Part shown: piece by piece, positions 17,444 through 25,449 of the stretch
Layout: each line of letters begins with the position of its first letter
Position numbering within the stretch: the stretch's first letter is position 1
From: Ruminococcaceae bacterium UBA5406
Lineage (GTDB): Bacteria > Bacillota > Clostridia > Oscillospirales > Acutalibacteraceae
NCBI GenBank assembly: GCA_002407675.1
Contig: DHNW01000032.1
Span: 124,001-188,000 of the forward strand
Direction: 5' to 3'
DNA: 64,000 nucleotides
Program-made: the position numbers and the translations under genes
Notes under the pieces: generated by a model
Told to the model about the DNA's origin: nothing
The model's database searches: none
The model's input: only the letters and a program-made list of their open reading frames with translations

Positions 17444-19060
17444 ATGAGTACATTTGATGGGCTGTATATTGCAAAAAGCGGCGTTCAGGCTTCACAGACC
17501 GGCCTGAACCTGACCGGCCACAACATCTCCAACGCCGGCACAAAAGGGTACACCCGCCAGCGGATAGACCAGTATGCGATCCCGCCGCGCCAGGAAGGCG
17601 GGCGCTACGCTGTCTCCGGCGCGACCTACGGGCAGGGTGTCAGAGCGCAGGACACGACCCAGATCCGCGACCTTTTTTTGGATGGAGAGTACCGCACCCA
17701 GAACGCACAATACGGGGAAAGCAATCTTATGAATGAAGTTCTAAGCGGAATGGAAGATATTTTTTCTACCACAACAACCTCATCCTCTTCTTCCGATTAT
17801 TCCGTTGTGGATATTCTGAGCAGCCAGTTCAGCGACCTGATCTCCCAGATGGAAAGCCTCGTATCCGGAGAAGACAATGCCTCGGAGAGCGCCATTTACG
17901 ATTCGTCCAAAATTCTGGCCACAAAACTGAACCGGGCCGCCAAAGACCTGGAAACCACCCGAACCCATCAGTCGGACAACCTGACCAGCAATGTAAAGAG
18001 CGTAAACGATCTGATGCGGGACATCGCATCTCTGAATGAACAGATTGAAGATGCCGCCAGCAACGGCTCTTCCGCGCTTGAACTGAAGGACCAGCGGAAC
18101 CTGAAACTGGACGAACTCTCTCAGTACGTCAGCATCAAGGTGGAGCCCGCCGCCACCGAAGGCGGCGTAACGGTTTACCTTGCCAATGCCGACGGAACGG
18201 CCGCTACGGACACCGATCCCACCGATTCCGCCAATCTGGATAAACGGTATACGCTGATCGACGACGGAAAGTATGCGAAATTCTCGGTAACTCAGGATAA
18301 CCAGGATGAAGACGGCAGCAGTTTCAATAAATTCGATTTTACGCATATCCGTCTGGACGGAACGGATTTTGCCCAAAACAGTGACGTAAAGAATGCCGAC
18401 CTGAAGAGCGGCAGCTTTTCCGGATACCTGCAGATCCTGAACGAGAGCGGTGAATACGATTCCCCAGCCACTTCGCGCGGAATCGGGTTTTATGCGCAGT
18501 ACCTTGACGCCGTTGCGGAGAAATTCGCCAGCGTGATGAATTGGGCAAACAGCACCAACGTTGAAGGCAGCGGCTATCCGAACTCACCTCTCTTCACTTC
18601 GGATGGAAGCGCAACAATCACTGCCGGAAGCGCAGCAATCACTGCAAAAAATATTCAGGTTTCAAGCAAGTGGTCCCTCACCGACAGTAAAAATTCCGCC
18701 AAAGAAGGGGACTATTCCAATATCACCGCCATGATCACCGCCCTGGCAAGCACAAAAGTGGATCTGAATGCCAGCGGAAACAAGCTGTTCCACGGAACGA
18801 TCCAGGCAGCCTTTTCCAATGAAACCACCATGCTGGGGCAGGACACGGCAAGCGTTATTTCGTCGAACGTGACCAGCTCCAACCGCCTGAACACGATTGA
18901 CAGTGAGCGCCAGTCGGAGTCTTCGGTCGATATCAATGATGAAACCATTAATATGATCCAGTACAACAAGGCGCTGACGGCTTCTTCGCGCTTTATGACC
19001 GCCGTGGACGAATGCCTCCAGACCATTATCAACAATATGGGGCTTGCAGGAAGGGGATAA
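17444..19060 (+). CDS. flgK: Hook-filament junction protein FlgK (HAP1)
   Basis: This 538-residue protein has the N-terminal D0 signature SGVQASQTGLNLTGHNISNA, the long helical D1 part (DLMRDIASLNEQI; ALELKDQRNLKLDELSQYV) and the C terminus DETINMIQYNKALTASSRFMTAVDECL. It is secreted and sits at the hook-filament junction. The central part is variable and Ser/Asp-rich. It is followed by flgL after 6 bases. Confidence 0.96.
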   Translation: MSTFDGLYIAKSGVQASQTGLNLTGHNISNAGTKGYTRQRIDQYAIPPRQEGGRYAVSGATYGQGVRAQDTTQIRDLFLDGEYRTQNAQYGESNLMNEVLSGMEDIFSTTTTSSSSSDYSVVDILSSQFSDLISQMESLVSGEDNASESAIYDSSKILATKLNRAAKDLETTRTHQSDNLTSNVKSVNDLMRDIASLNEQIEDAASNGSSALELKDQRNLKLDELSQYVSIKVEPAATEGGVTVYLANADGTAATDTDPTDSANLDKRYTLIDDGKYAKFSVTQDNQDEDGSSFNKFDFTHIRLDGTDFAQNSDVKNADLKSGSFSGYLQILNESGEYDSPATSRGIGFYAQYLDAVAEKFASVMNWANSTNVEGSGYPNSPLFTSDGSATITAGSAAITAKNIQVSSKWSLTDSKNSAKEGDYSNITAMITALASTKVDLNASGNKLFHGTIQAAFSNETTMLGQDTASVISSNVTSSNRLNTIDSERQSESSVDINDETINMIQYNKALTASSRFMTAVDECLQTIINNMGLAGRG

Positions 19061-19066
19061 TACAAA

Positions 19067-20440
19067 ATGAGAATTACTTCGCAGATGATGTCAAATACCT
19101 ATAAGCGCGACGTTTTAGACGCTTACAGCAGCATGTACACTTCCATGAGACACGCGTACAATCTGCGTGCTTTCGACAAGCCTTCCGACGATCCGCTTGC
19201 CGCGTCGCAGACATTTAACACCCACTGGCAGATCAGCCTGAACAGCGACTACCAATCCAATATCACCAACGTGACCGGATTTTTCAACACGGCAGACAGC
19301 ATCACGCAGAATATCGACAAAGCCCTTTCTGACACTGACAGCAAGCAGGTTCTGGGCGCCATCAGCGGAACGATGAACTCCTCTGAACGGGAAAGCATTG
19401 CCACCCAGATTTTAAAGGACCGCGACGCCATTGTTTCCAAACTGAACGCCAAATACGGCGACAGCTACCTGTTCAGCGGCTGCGATTCCCTTCAGACCCC
19501 CTTTAAAATGAAAAACGACCAGCTGTTTTACCACGGCATCAATGTGGACTCCAATGCGGCGTCTGTAACCCTGAATGACCAATCGAGCCGTTCACTGGAA
19601 ATTGATTTTCCTGATTCCATGGGGGATATCCTGAACGGATATACAGTCTCTATTGACGCCAGCGGCTTCGCCGGTTCCAACTTCAGCACTGCGGTAACGG
19701 ACAAAACAATTACCATCACTGCCGACAATACAAAGGACGTTGCTGCTCTGCAGAGCTACCTTCAGGGCAGCTTTTCAAATGACCTGAGAAATTCGGGGGA
19801 CGCCCATCTTGCCGGCATTACCTCCACGGCGGGCATCACCGTGGAAGGGCTGGACAGCAGCATCCAGCTGTCGCAGAATTTTTCCAGTTCCAAGGCAGTT
19901 TCTTCTAAATTGGAGAACCTGGCAAACGAAAGTGCCTATGTAGATATCGGCCTTGGCATTTCCACCGACAGCAGCGGAAATATTGATTCGCAAAGCGCGT
20001 TTGACCGTTCCCTGCCCGGTGTCTCGTTCCTTGGGTACGGCACTTCGGACGTGACGGACGAAGACGGGAACGTTGCAAAAGACGTCCCGAACAACCTGAT
20101 TTCGCTGATGACCAAGATGGCGGGTCTTCTAAAAGACGGCAGCCTCAGCAATACCGAGTTGATCAAGAAAATTTCCCCGTACCGCCAGCAGTATTCGGAA
20201 TCGCTGGACAGTTTTGAGTCGCACCAGACGGAACTGGGGCAGAACCTCAATTTTCTGGAAGATACCGGAAACTACCTGAGCAACCTGTCGCTGAACCTGT
20301 ACGAGAAAGACAACAGTGTGGAATTTGTCGACCCGACGCAGGCAATTCCCGATTTTTACAACCAGCAGAACTGCTACCTTGCCTGCCTGAAAGTCGGCGG
20401 CCAGGTTCTGGAAGGCAGCCTGATGGACTACCTGCGGTAA
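19067..20440 (+). CDS. flgL: Hook-filament junction protein FlgL (HAP3)
   Basis: This 457-residue protein opens MRITSQMMSNTYKRDVLDAYSSMY with RAFDKPSDDPLAASQ, the flagellin-like N-terminal helix of FlgL, and has a flagellin-like C terminus. It is longer than the usual 300-residue FlgL, mainly through an insert around residues 150-330. It joins the filament to FlgK. It lies directly after flgK. Confidence 0.95.
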   Translation: MRITSQMMSNTYKRDVLDAYSSMYTSMRHAYNLRAFDKPSDDPLAASQTFNTHWQISLNSDYQSNITNVTGFFNTADSITQNIDKALSDTDSKQVLGAISGTMNSSERESIATQILKDRDAIVSKLNAKYGDSYLFSGCDSLQTPFKMKNDQLFYHGINVDSNAASVTLNDQSSRSLEIDFPDSMGDILNGYTVSIDASGFAGSNFSTAVTDKTITITADNTKDVAALQSYLQGSFSNDLRNSGDAHLAGITSTAGITVEGLDSSIQLSQNFSSSKAVSSKLENLANESAYVDIGLGISTDSSGNIDSQSAFDRSLPGVSFLGYGTSDVTDEDGNVAKDVPNNLISLMTKMAGLLKDGSLSNTELIKKISPYRQQYSESLDSFESHQTELGQNLNFLEDTGNYLSNLSLNLYEKDNSVEFVDPTQAIPDFYNQQNCYLACLKVGGQVLEGSLMDYLR

Positions 20441-20465
20441 GGGTATTTGCGGAAGGAGGCCCGCC

Positions 20466-20801
20466 ATGATTCTGGTCATTGAGGATAAAGACAATCCCGA
20501 AGCCTCCATTGCCGTTGAAACAGAAGGGCCCGAAGGCGTAGAGCTGGCCTGCATTGCCCCGGTTGCCGTGCGGCTGGAGGGCGGCCCGCCGCAAATCCGG
20601 CTGGCTTTTCAGATCGGCCGCATGGGGTTCGAGTGGCGCGGGGCACACCGCCCGGCGGGGCCGCCCTCCAAAGAAGAAGCCGCCCTTCTGGTTGCGCGGT
20701 ATGTAAAGGCGCTGGAGCTCAGCGGATCGCCCGACGCCGCCCGCCTGCGGGCAAAAGGCGCTTCCGGGCCGGAACACGCGGGGTTTTATGCGCAGGGATA
20801 A
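20466..20801 (+). CDS. Small protein of unknown function in the flgL-fliW gap
   Basis: This 111-residue protein has a strong ribosome site (AAGGAGG, 7 bases before the ATG at 20466), so I treat it as real. It is acidic at the start (MILVIEDKDNPEASIAVE), has an LACIAPVAVRLEGGPPQIRLAF stretch with alternating hydrophobic residues, and a helical, Ala-rich C-terminal half. It has no signal peptide or membrane segment. In Bacillus this position is held by yviE, but I see no resemblance. Function unknown; co-transcribed with late flagellar genes. Confidence 0.75.
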   Translation: MILVIEDKDNPEASIAVETEGPEGVELACIAPVAVRLEGGPPQIRLAFQIGRMGFEWRGAHRPAGPPSKEEAALLVARYVKALELSGSPDAARLRAKGASGPEHAGFYAQG

Positions 20802-20827
20802 GCTGAAAACGGAAAGGAGACCCATCC

Positions 20828-21274
20828 ATGCAGACTGCCTGTGACCGGAACCGGGAGTCCGAATCCGTCCCCGGCGAAAAAACTATCATCCATTTTCCGG
20901 ACGGGATCTACGGCTTTGAAACCATTAAGGATTTTATCCTCATCCGGGAAGATGAACACGGGGTCATCTGGTCGCTCCGGGCGGCAGACAGCCCGTACCC
21001 TTCGCTGGTTGCCGTTGATCCGTTCCTTGTCATGCGGAGCTACCGCCCCGAACTGAAGGGGGCCGACCTGCGCGCGCTCGGCAACCCGGCCAAAAAGGAT
21101 CTTGGCTTTCTTGCCGTGGCGGTTATCCGGAAAAAACTTCCCGATTCTGTCGTCAACCTGAAAAGCCCCATCGCCGTCAGCGTAAAAAAGCATCTGGGCC
21201 GCCAGGTAATTTTGGAAGACAGCGACTACCCCGTGCGGTACCGGCTGTTCCAAAGCCCCGTGAAAGGGGTGTAG
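20828..21274 (+). CDS. fliW: Flagellar assembly factor FliW
   Basis: This 148-residue protein has HFPDGIYGFETIKDFILI and the C-terminal PDSVVNLKSPIAVSVKKHLGRQVI, both typical of FliW. FliW binds flagellin and, when free, binds CsrA and relieves its block of flagellin translation. The ATG at 20828 has AAAGGAGA 9 bases upstream. It is next to csrA and one gene from flagellin, the standard FliW-CsrA-flagellin module. Confidence 0.96.
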   Translation: MQTACDRNRESESVPGEKTIIHFPDGIYGFETIKDFILIREDEHGVIWSLRAADSPYPSLVAVDPFLVMRSYRPELKGADLRALGNPAKKDLGFLAVAVIRKKLPDSVVNLKSPIAVSVKKHLGRQVILEDSDYPVRYRLFQSPVKGV

Positions 21275-21280
21275 CGGACT

Positions 21281-21556
21281 ATGCTGGTGATCTCGCGCAA
21301 AAAATCAGAATCCTTCTTTATTGGCAATGACGTTGAAGTTGTTGTCACCGATATTGGTTCCGACCGCGTGAAAATCGGCATCCGTGCGCCGAAAGGTGTG
21401 CCCGTGGTGCGCAAAGAGCTTCTGGAAACCCGCGACCTGAACCGGGAAGCCAGCGCGGCTTCCGGCAAAGACGCGGTGGAGGAGCTGAAAAAGCTGTTCG
21501 GCGGCACCGGACCCTCCGGCGGCACCGGACCTTCCGGCGGAAACGGCGGCAGATAA
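21281..21556 (+). CDS. csrA: Carbon storage regulator CsrA with glycine-rich tail
   Basis: The 91-residue protein starts MLVISRKKSESFFIGNDVEV and keeps IGIRAPKGVPVVRKEL, the RNA-binding core with the conserved Arg (about residue 44). The tail extends past the usual length of 60-75 residues and ends in the repeat GGTGPSGGTGPSGGNGG. CsrA binds GGA motifs in mRNA; its main target is probably the flagellin leader immediately downstream. It is 6 bases after fliW. Confidence 0.96.
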   Translation: MLVISRKKSESFFIGNDVEVVVTDIGSDRVKIGIRAPKGVPVVRKELLETRDLNREASAASGKDAVEELKKLFGGTGPSGGTGPSGGNGGR

Positions 21557-21573
21557 AAAATCTCTTTTTCCCC

Positions 21574-21600
21574 TAAATTTCCGCAGAATGCCGCCGATAT
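21574..21600 (+). promoter_or_regulatory. Sigma-28 promoter of flagellin
   Basis: TAAA (21574-21577), 15 bases, and GCCGATAT (21593-21600) match the sigma-28 consensus of Bacillus hag with no mismatch. Transcription should start near 21607, giving a leader of about 186 bases before the flagellin ATG at 21793. Confidence 0.92.
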
Positions 21601-21606
21601 ATACAA

Positions 21607-21792
21607 TAGATTCCTGGGGGACGTCCCCCAAAGCGCGCCGCTGCCGGCCCACAGGGCCCGTGAGCCGGGCGCGGCGGTGCAGAGCGGGGTTCCCTTTTAT
21701 GGAATAAATAAATGAACGGAAAGAGAATGGATTCTCTTTTCACCCAAACGGCGCAGAGCCGCGCGGGACAAAAATCAAGGAGGAATATTCCT
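21607..21792 (+). promoter_or_regulatory. Structured flagellin leader with two CsrA-type GGA sites
   Basis: Three hairpins can be drawn. The first is 21615-21630, TGGGGGACGTCCCCCA. The second is a long GC-rich stem, CGCCGC (21637-21642) with GCGGCG (21671-21676) and CCGGC (21644-21648) with GCCGG (21664-21668). The third is AAAGAGAAT (21720-21728) with ATTCTCTTT (21731-21739), which can leave ATGGAT as a loop so that GGA is exposed. The ribosome site AAGGAGGA (21777-21784) holds further GGA motifs and overlaps the 12-base palindrome AGGAATATTCCT (21781-21792) just before the ATG. This matches the two-site CsrA binding known for Bacillus hag. Binding itself is inferred. Confidence 0.75.
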
Positions 21793-23685
21793 ATGCGTAT
21801 TCAACACAATATTATGGCCCTGAACGCTTCCAACAGGCTGAAGTCCAACGACAACGCCATCAGCAAGAACATCGCGAAGCTGTCTTCCGGCTACCGCATT
21901 AACAGCGCGGCCGACGACGCGGCAGGTTTGGCGGTTTCTGAAAAAATGCGCGCCCAGATCAACGGCCTGAACCAGGCGGAAGACAATGCCCAGAACGGTG
22001 TTTCGCTGATCCAGACAGCCGAAGGCGGCCTGAACGAAACCGAAGCAATTCTGCAGAGGATGAACACGCTGGCTGTTGAATCCGCCAACGGTACTTATCA
22101 GGACGGCACAGACCGTGCCAACCTGAACAAGGAAGTTACGGCCCTGAAATCTGAAATTGACCGTATTTCCACTTCCACAAACTTCAACCAGATCAACCTG
22201 CTGGACGGTTCCCTGGGCGGCAAAGCGGTAACAGAATCCGTGGCAGCTTTCTCCGGTATGCCGACCGGTGCGGTAGGCAGTGTTGTAACCGCGGCCGCAG
22301 AGAATGACTCTGTTACAAACACACTGACTGCATCAGCAAACGACGTTGTTTCCTATACGGTTGATTATGTCGATGCGGATGGCAAAACGCAGAGCGTGAA
22401 CGTTTCTTACACGGCGGCAGGTACCCAAGACGCGGGCGCTGTTGCAACAAGTGTGGCTAACGCTCTCGGAAAAACCGACGTTGGCAATCTTTTTGACATT
22501 TCCGCCGACGCTTCTACTGGTAAGATTTCCTTTGAAGCCAAAACAGCCGGAGCCAGCGAGGGAAAAGTTACTAATATTGCTTCTTCTGTAAATGTAAATT
22601 CTCCTGTAACTGTTACTGTAGGAACAGCGGGGGCGGATCCTGATACGGCAGAAGTAGATAGCTTAGTGAATAGTGTTGTTCTTAAAGCTGGCGAGCAAGT
22701 AACTTATAATATCAAGTATCAGGAGAGCGCTACCGGTGATGTAAAAACCGCAAGCTTCACTTATACAGCATCAGTTGATGAATCTGCTGATGCGGTGGCA
22801 GCTGCCGTTGCAGCGGGTTTCAATGCGACTCTATCCTCCGATTTTGGTGTTGCAGTTGATACTACTACTAATAATCAAATCAATTTTACCGCAAAGACGG
22901 CGGGCGCGGGTAAGCAGAAGCTTCTCAGTGCCACAGTTTCCCATACGCAGAATAGTTCTGCTGCTGTTTCAACAGAAAGTGCCGATGCTTATCAGGCAAT
23001 TGATACTAGTAAATTTAATGTAAGTGTCGCCGATCAGAACTCGTTTTCTGTGAACGGCCAGAAATTTGCTTTTGTAAACTTGGGCGGCGATCCGACCACA
23101 CTGGCCAGTGATGTTGCTTATGTAGTCGTTACGGGTGCCAATACGATTACCGCGGACGATGCAGCTGCTATGGCAAACCTGGTTCAGCAAAAGACCGGGA
23201 TGGTTGCCAGCAATATCACACCTGGTACTACTACGACAACGACAAATGTTTACGTTTCAGGTAAAGTTCAGAAAACTTCAACCGACGGCGTAACATTCCA
23301 GATTGGTTCCGAAAACAAGGCCGATCAGACTGTTTCGCTTTCCATCAATGACATGAGTTCCAGCGGACTAGGCGTAAGCAATGTGTCCATTAAGAACCAG
23401 GGCGATGCAAAAGTTGCTATTGACACAATTAAATCCGCGATTAACACGGTTTCCGCTACACGTGCTAACCTCGGTGCTTTGCAGAACCGTTTGGAGCACA
23501 CCGAGAACAACCTGAGCACCATGAGCCAGAACCTGACTTCTGCTGAGAGCAACATCCGCGACGTGGATATGTCCGACGAGTACGTCCAGTACTCCAAGAA
23601 CCAGATCCTTTCGCAGGCTGCTACGGCAATGCTTACTCAGGCAAATGCCCAGCCGCAGAACGTTCTGTCCCTGCTGAAGGGCTAA
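21793..23685 (+). CDS. fliC: Flagellin (large, with duplicated variable domain)
   Basis: The start at 21793 (MRIQHNIMALNASNRLKSND) is set by AAGGAGGA 9 bases upstream; the frame is open to 21712 but that part is the leader. The 630-residue protein has the conserved D0/D1 N-domain (KLSSGYRINSAADDAAGLAVSEKM) up to about residue 140 and the C-domain (TRANLGALQNRLEHT; AQPQNVLSLLKG). The middle 380 residues are long, Thr/Ala/Ser/Val-rich and contain two related units of about 75-80 residues, each with SYTA/TYTA and AKTAGA marks. The second unit and nearby DNA (22560-23260) are clearly richer in A+T than the flanks. It forms the filament and is the likely target of glycosylation by the downstream enzyme. 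Confidence 0.96.
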   Translation: MRIQHNIMALNASNRLKSNDNAISKNIAKLSSGYRINSAADDAAGLAVSEKMRAQINGLNQAEDNAQNGVSLIQTAEGGLNETEAILQRMNTLAVESANGTYQDGTDRANLNKEVTALKSEIDRISTSTNFNQINLLDGSLGGKAVTESVAAFSGMPTGAVGSVVTAAAENDSVTNTLTASANDVVSYTVDYVDADGKTQSVNVSYTAAGTQDAGAVATSVANALGKTDVGNLFDISADASTGKISFEAKTAGASEGKVTNIASSVNVNSPVTVTVGTAGADPDTAEVDSLVNSVVLKAGEQVTYNIKYQESATGDVKTASFTYTASVDESADAVAAAVAAGFNATLSSDFGVAVDTTTNNQINFTAKTAGAGKQKLLSATVSHTQNSSAAVSTESADAYQAIDTSKFNVSVADQNSFSVNGQKFAFVNLGGDPTTLASDVAYVVVTGANTITADDAAAMANLVQQKTGMVASNITPGTTTTTTNVYVSGKVQKTSTDGVTFQIGSENKADQTVSLSINDMSSSGLGVSNVSIKNQGDAKVAIDTIKSAINTVSATRANLGALQNRLEHTENNLSTMSQNLTSAESNIRDVDMSDEYVQYSKNQILSQAATAMLTQANAQPQNVLSLLKG

Positions 23686-23687
23686 GC

Positions 23688-23746
23688 GGTGAGTCACCGC
23701 TGACAATGGCCCACATTTTCTCATTGTGTAGATGAATAGCTTCGTG
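23688..23746 (+). other. Hairpins in the flagellin 3' untranslated region
   Basis: Directly after the flagellin stop, AGCGGTGA and TCACCGCT form an 8-bp inverted repeat with one base between. Next, CCCACAT (about 23710) pairs with ATGTGGG (about 23745) around a 28-base loop. Neither is followed by a T run, and the proper terminator comes 20 bases later. They may guard the message against 3' decay. Confidence 0.55.
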
Positions 23747-23763
23747 ATGTGGGACTGAAATGG

Positions 23764-23815
23764 AAAACTCCCGGAATGCCCGGCTTTGAGCCGGCGTGTT
23801 CCGGGAGTTTTTTAT
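23764..23815 (+). terminator. Terminator of flagellin
   Basis: AACTCCCGGAA (23766-23776) pairs with TTCCGGGAGTT (23799-23809), with an inner GCCCGGC/GCCGGCG stem, followed by TTTTTTATTT. It is a strong intrinsic terminator. Confidence 0.93.
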
Positions 23816-23893
23816 TTATATTGAAGGCAGATGGCGGGCGAAGGTGAAAATGGTTGTATAAAAATCCTCCGCCGCCTGTCTGCCGCAGGGCAT

Positions 23894-23935
23894 AAAAAAG
23901 CGTTGTACACAGAAACTTCTTCCATATACAACGCT
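23894..23935 (-). terminator. Terminator of the putative ncRNA
   Basis: On the minus strand AGCGTTGTA (23935-23927) pairs with TACAACGCT (23907-23899), with an inner AGAA/TTCT stem, followed by TTTTTTA. It faces the flagellin terminator 80 bases away. Confidence 0.9.
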
Positions 23936-24115
23936 GTCAGCCGCCGCGAAAACCCGAACCCCTTCATACCCCCTGTACAAACAGGAGTGCAGAGGGTATA
24001 ATAGAAAACGCAGTGTGCCGATTATTCGGTTGTGTATGGAGGCTGTTGCTCCGTATGCAGGGGATGGGTGTTTGCCGCGCCCGTTCCTGCACTGCACAAT
24101 TTTGTTGTGCCCTGT
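23894..24115 (-). ncRNA. Probable stand-alone structured RNA, about 222 nt, class unknown
   Basis: A strong minus-strand promoter (24149-24122) and a strong minus-strand terminator (23935-23894) bound a segment with no credible coding frame. The RNA would fold into several hairpins: 24110-24094 (GCACAA/TTGTGC), 24091-24056 (TGCAGG/CCTGCA with inner GGG/CCC), 24052-24038 (GGAG/CTCC), 24029-24018 (CCGA-loop-TCGG), 23999-23966 (ATACCC/GGGTAT with inner CCTGT/ACAGG), and the terminator. A further match GTGCAG/CTGCAC could form a pseudoknot. The downstream neighbour is the end of flagellin facing it, so it is not a leader of a gene. It does not look like tmRNA, RNase P RNA or SRP RNA; 6S and raiA-type RNA remain possible. 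Confidence 0.65.
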
Positions 24116-24121
24116 AGCCAA

Positions 24122-24149
24122 ATTATACCACCTTGCCGGAAAATGTCAA
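24122..24149 (-). promoter_or_regulatory. Sigma-A promoter of the putative ncRNA
   Basis: On the minus strand, consensus TTGACA (24149-24144), a 16-base spacer ending TGG, and consensus TATAAT (24127-24122) form an extended -10 promoter. Both hexamers are perfect. Start expected near 24115. Confidence 0.88.
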
Positions 24150-24263
24150 GCGTCACGCGGCAGGCGGCAGGCTGCCGCTTCCAACGGCCCACCCCATAGT
24201 GCGGAGAAAATCAGCCGTTTTCCCGTGTGGGACAGAAATAAAAATCTCCCGGACACACAGTGT

Positions 24264-25430
24264 CTTTCGCGCCTTCGGCGGCCACGCCTATGGCAAAGCG
24301 AAAATCATAACTTTTTATTCCCCTTTTGGGACGCACTCGATTGGATTCTTAAATCCCGTCCGTGCCTTATTCGAGACAGACCGGTTTCCCGTACCTTTTC
24401 GTCAATGAAAATCTGTTTGCCGATCGGTACCCTGCTGCTTGATGGGAAGTGCCAAGAGGTGCAGGGGGGAGCGATTAGGTGCCCCTCCCGCCGGGAGTTC
24501 ACAGCTCCCCCCTGCGCGCGCTTTCCATCCTTTCGCGCAAGACCGAAAGGATGGGCCTGCACGGCCTGAGTGCAAAGAAAAAAAATTAACAGAATCTTTA
24601 ATACGAAAAAGAGTGTTTTCCCTTTTGGGAGCGCACTCGATAGGATTCTTCAAATCCTGTCCGTGCCTTATTCGAGACAGATTGCTTTCCCGTGCCTTTT
24701 CGTCCATGAGAATATCCTTGCCGATTGGTCTCTGCTTGCTTGATGGGAAGTGCCAAGAGGTGCAGGGGGGAGCGATTAGGTGCCCCTCCCGCCGGGAGGG
24801 CGCACAGCGCCTTTCGCGCCTTCGGCGGCCACGCCTGTGGCAAAGCGAAAATTATAACTTTTTATTCCCCTTTTGGAAGCGCACTCGATTGGATTCTTCA
24901 AATTCTTCCAGTGCCCCATTTGGGGCAGATTGCTTTCCCGTGCCTTCGTCCATGAAAATATCCTTGCTAATCGGTACCCGATTGCTTGATGGGAGGTGCC
25001 AGGGGATGCAGGGGGGAGCGATTAGGTGCCCCTCCCGCCGGGAGTTCACAGCTCCCCCCTGCGCGCGCTTTCCATCCTTTCGCGCAAGATCGAAAGGATG
25101 GGCCTGCACGGCCTGAGTGCAAAGAAAAAAAATTAACAGAATCTTTAATACGAAAAAGAGTGTTTTCCCTTTTGGAAGCGCACTCGATTGGATTCTTCAA
25201 ATCCCATCAGTGCCCCATCTAAGGCAGACTGCTTTCCCGTGCCTTCGTCCATGAAAATCTGTTTGCCGATCGGTACCTTGTTGCTTGATGGGAGGTGCCA
25301 AGAGGTGCAGGGGGGAGCGATTAGGTGCCCCTCCCGCCGGGAGTTCACAGCTCCCCCCTGCGCGCGCTTTCCATCCTTTCGCGCAAGACCGAAAGGATGG
25401 GCCTGCACGGCCTGAGTGCAAAGAAAAAAA
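24264..25430. repeat. Tandem array of hairpin-rich repeats (four 177-bp cores, two linker types)
   Basis: Four near-identical cores lie at 24321-24497, 24620-24798, 24868-25044 and 25167-25343. They alternate with linker B (about 24264-24320 and 24799-24867) and linker A (24498-24619, 25045-25166, and a shortened copy 25344-25430). Core 1 to core 3 and core 2 to core 4 are both 547 bp, so the array is a B-core-A-core dimer duplicated in tandem. Each core-A junction forms a perfect 12-bp stem, GCAGGGGGGAGC with GCTCCCCCCTGC (24461-24472/24504-24515 in copy 1), enclosing CTCCC-GCC-GGGAG. Linker A also has CCATCCTTTCG pairing with CGAAAGGATGG. Linker B has a TTTCGC/GCGAAA stem. A 2-base and a 1-base indel between cores break all frames, so it is not coding. 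Nature unknown. Confidence 0.9.
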
Positions 25431-25449
25431 TTTGCTGAATTTAAAAAAT

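Noticed and set aside
21712..21792. 27-codon in-frame extension of flagellin
   Set aside because: It covers the CsrA-type hairpin and the ribosome site; the normal flagellin start MRIQHN follows a strong ribosome site at 21793.
23816..24121. 101-codon minus-strand frame over the putative ncRNA
   Set aside because: No ribosome site, odd composition, and it begins at the promoter's -10 and runs through the terminator; the structured RNA explains the region better.
24264..25430. CRISPR array
   Set aside because: The repeats are 177 bp with only two recurring linkers, not 25-40 bp repeats with unique spacers, and no cas genes are present.
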